Assembly: GCA_030598355.1 (NCBI GenBank)
Contig: JAUVQD010000086.1
Span: 1 to 6,373, forward strand
Source of the DNA: Actinomycetes bacterium
Lineage (GTDB): Bacteria; Actinomycetota; Aquicultoria; CAJVYJ01; JAUVQD01
Direction: 5' to 3'
Length of the DNA stretch: 6,373 nt
Both the position numbers and the translations under genes were made by a program. Numbering within the stretch: position 1 is the stretch's first letter; the number at the start of each line of letters is the position of its first letter. The notes under the pieces were generated by a model. It did not search any database. It was not told where the DNA came from and worked only from the letters and a program-made list of their open reading frames with translations. Below, in pieces: positions 5,723 to 6,373 of this stretch.

Positions 5723-6370
5723 TTACCTCTCGCCCCTATATGTTTTCAAATCTATCAGCATCATTTCTATGGTCATCATGGCAGTTGACCATAGAATATC
5801 GGTTGATAGCTGTGATACGCAGCTCGAGTCAAACAAAAGAGATGAGTCTGGCGGAAACTCTTCATCACCCGACCATATCATGAGGACTATAGGAACTCGC
5901 GGAAAAGGAAAGAGCTCTAAGGATATATCTCCATAGTCGAGTTGTGAACCGCCAAGACTCTTGCCGATGCTTAGAAACTCATTAAAGTGATCTGCAAAAA
6001 GCGAAGCTATTTTATTCACGGGAAGGACATGAGTGCCTCTCAAGAAAATACCGCCCCCCGATAAATCCGAGGGGCGCACGAGTTGACCTGATAGAGGCAC
6101 ATCGATCGCATGAATCAAGTACCTAAGAATAGAAAGCCTTGAATACTCACCGAGTACGGTGACCAGCAACTTGCCTAAACTGGACCTGCTGAAGATATTT
6201 CGTACTTTTAATGAAATGTAGATATCTTGACCTAGGCATGTCAATTCATATGTAGAGTCATAAGAATTGAATAATGCCTTAGCATTGGTTTTTATGTCAT
6301 CGGAATCATGGTTTAAAAGGATACCCCATGCCTCTTCTTCACCTGGCCATGTCATTGAGCATTCATTCAC
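5723..6370 (-). CDS. DUF3786 domain-containing protein
   Basis: Soluble protein of up to 215 residues, function unknown. Most of it matches DUF3786, with the conserved blocks in order: the helix and turn LRYLIHAIDVPLSGQLVRP (82-100), SDLSGGGIFLRG (101-112), LGGSQLDYGD (139-148), and the signature FPRVPIVLMIWSGDEEFPP (156-174) followed by SLLFDSS (177-183). The family is found mainly in anaerobic bacteria and archaea. Three cysteines (C4, C45, C184) do not form a recognisable cluster motif. The gene is complete: a TAG lies directly upstream in frame at 6371-6373. GTG 6370 is the longest start; ATG 6355 is a real alternative because AGGTGA (6367-6372) lies 11 nt before it, which would remove five residues. 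It converges on tag with a 9-bp gap and no obvious terminator between them, so 3' transcript overlap is likely. No promoter can be seen because the upstream region is outside the window. Confidence 0.88.
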   Translation of the reverse strand: MNECSMTWPGEEEAWGILLNHDSDDIKTNAKALFNSYDSTYELTCLGQDIYISLKVRNIFSRSSLGKLLVTVLGEYSRLSILRYLIHAIDVPLSGQLVRPSDLSGGGIFLRGTHVLPVNKIASLFADHFNEFLSIGKSLGGSQLDYGDISLELFPFPRVPIVLMIWSGDEEFPPDSSLLFDSSCVSQLSTDILWSTAMMTIEMMLIDLKTYRGER

Positions 6371-6373
6371 CTA

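Noticed and set aside
4011..6373. A multi-gene defence system built from the HD protein, Tag and DUF3786
   Set aside because: Tag is a housekeeping repair enzyme, DUF3786 is on the opposite strand, and no nuclease, helicase, toxin or sensor domain is present; only the HD protein remains a candidate.

Overview
This 6.4 kb window looks like chromosomal DNA of an anaerobic bacterium. It encodes an oxygen-sensitive class of enzyme (a cobalamin-binding radical SAM protein resembling BchE), a DUF3786 protein of a type common in anaerobes, a G5-domain membrane protein (a domain best known from Actinomycetota and Bacillota) and a DUF5654 membrane protein. A deep-branching anaerobic actinobacterium or a relative fits this mix. 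That is an inference from family distribution only; there is no marker gene here.

Layout. (1) 1-2433, plus strand, GC-rich: a two-gene operon of an SDR-type NAD(P)-binding protein, cut at its 5' end by the window edge, and a B12-binding radical SAM protein. The two overlap by ATGA and are probably translationally coupled and act in one pathway. (2) 2434-3745: a 148-bp intergenic region with a promoter/operator-like dyad, a membrane-anchored G5-domain protein (+), and, only 6 bp away and convergent, a small two-helix DUF5654 membrane protein (-) that has its own recognisable promoter. (3) 3746-4010: a non-coding gap with a low-GC dyad followed by eight T's. (4) 4011-6373, visibly AT-richer: a HD-domain putative metal-dependent phosphohydrolase (+), a DNA-3-methyladenine glycosylase I (Tag, +) with an unusual 5' end, and a convergent DUF3786 protein (-).

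The first two genes are the only ones with a clear functional link. The best lead is the BchE-like enzyme and its SDR partner: the iron-sulfur motif and several other BchE landmarks are present, but its substrate cannot be read from the sequence, and nothing else in the window points to photosynthesis. The second lead is the tag gene, where the first zinc-ligand cysteine lies upstream of the first conventional start codon, implying a CTG start or a one-base frameshift. The HD protein is uncharacterised but carries a full set of candidate ligands for a metal centre. No tRNA, rRNA, CRISPR array, insertion sequence or transposase was seen.
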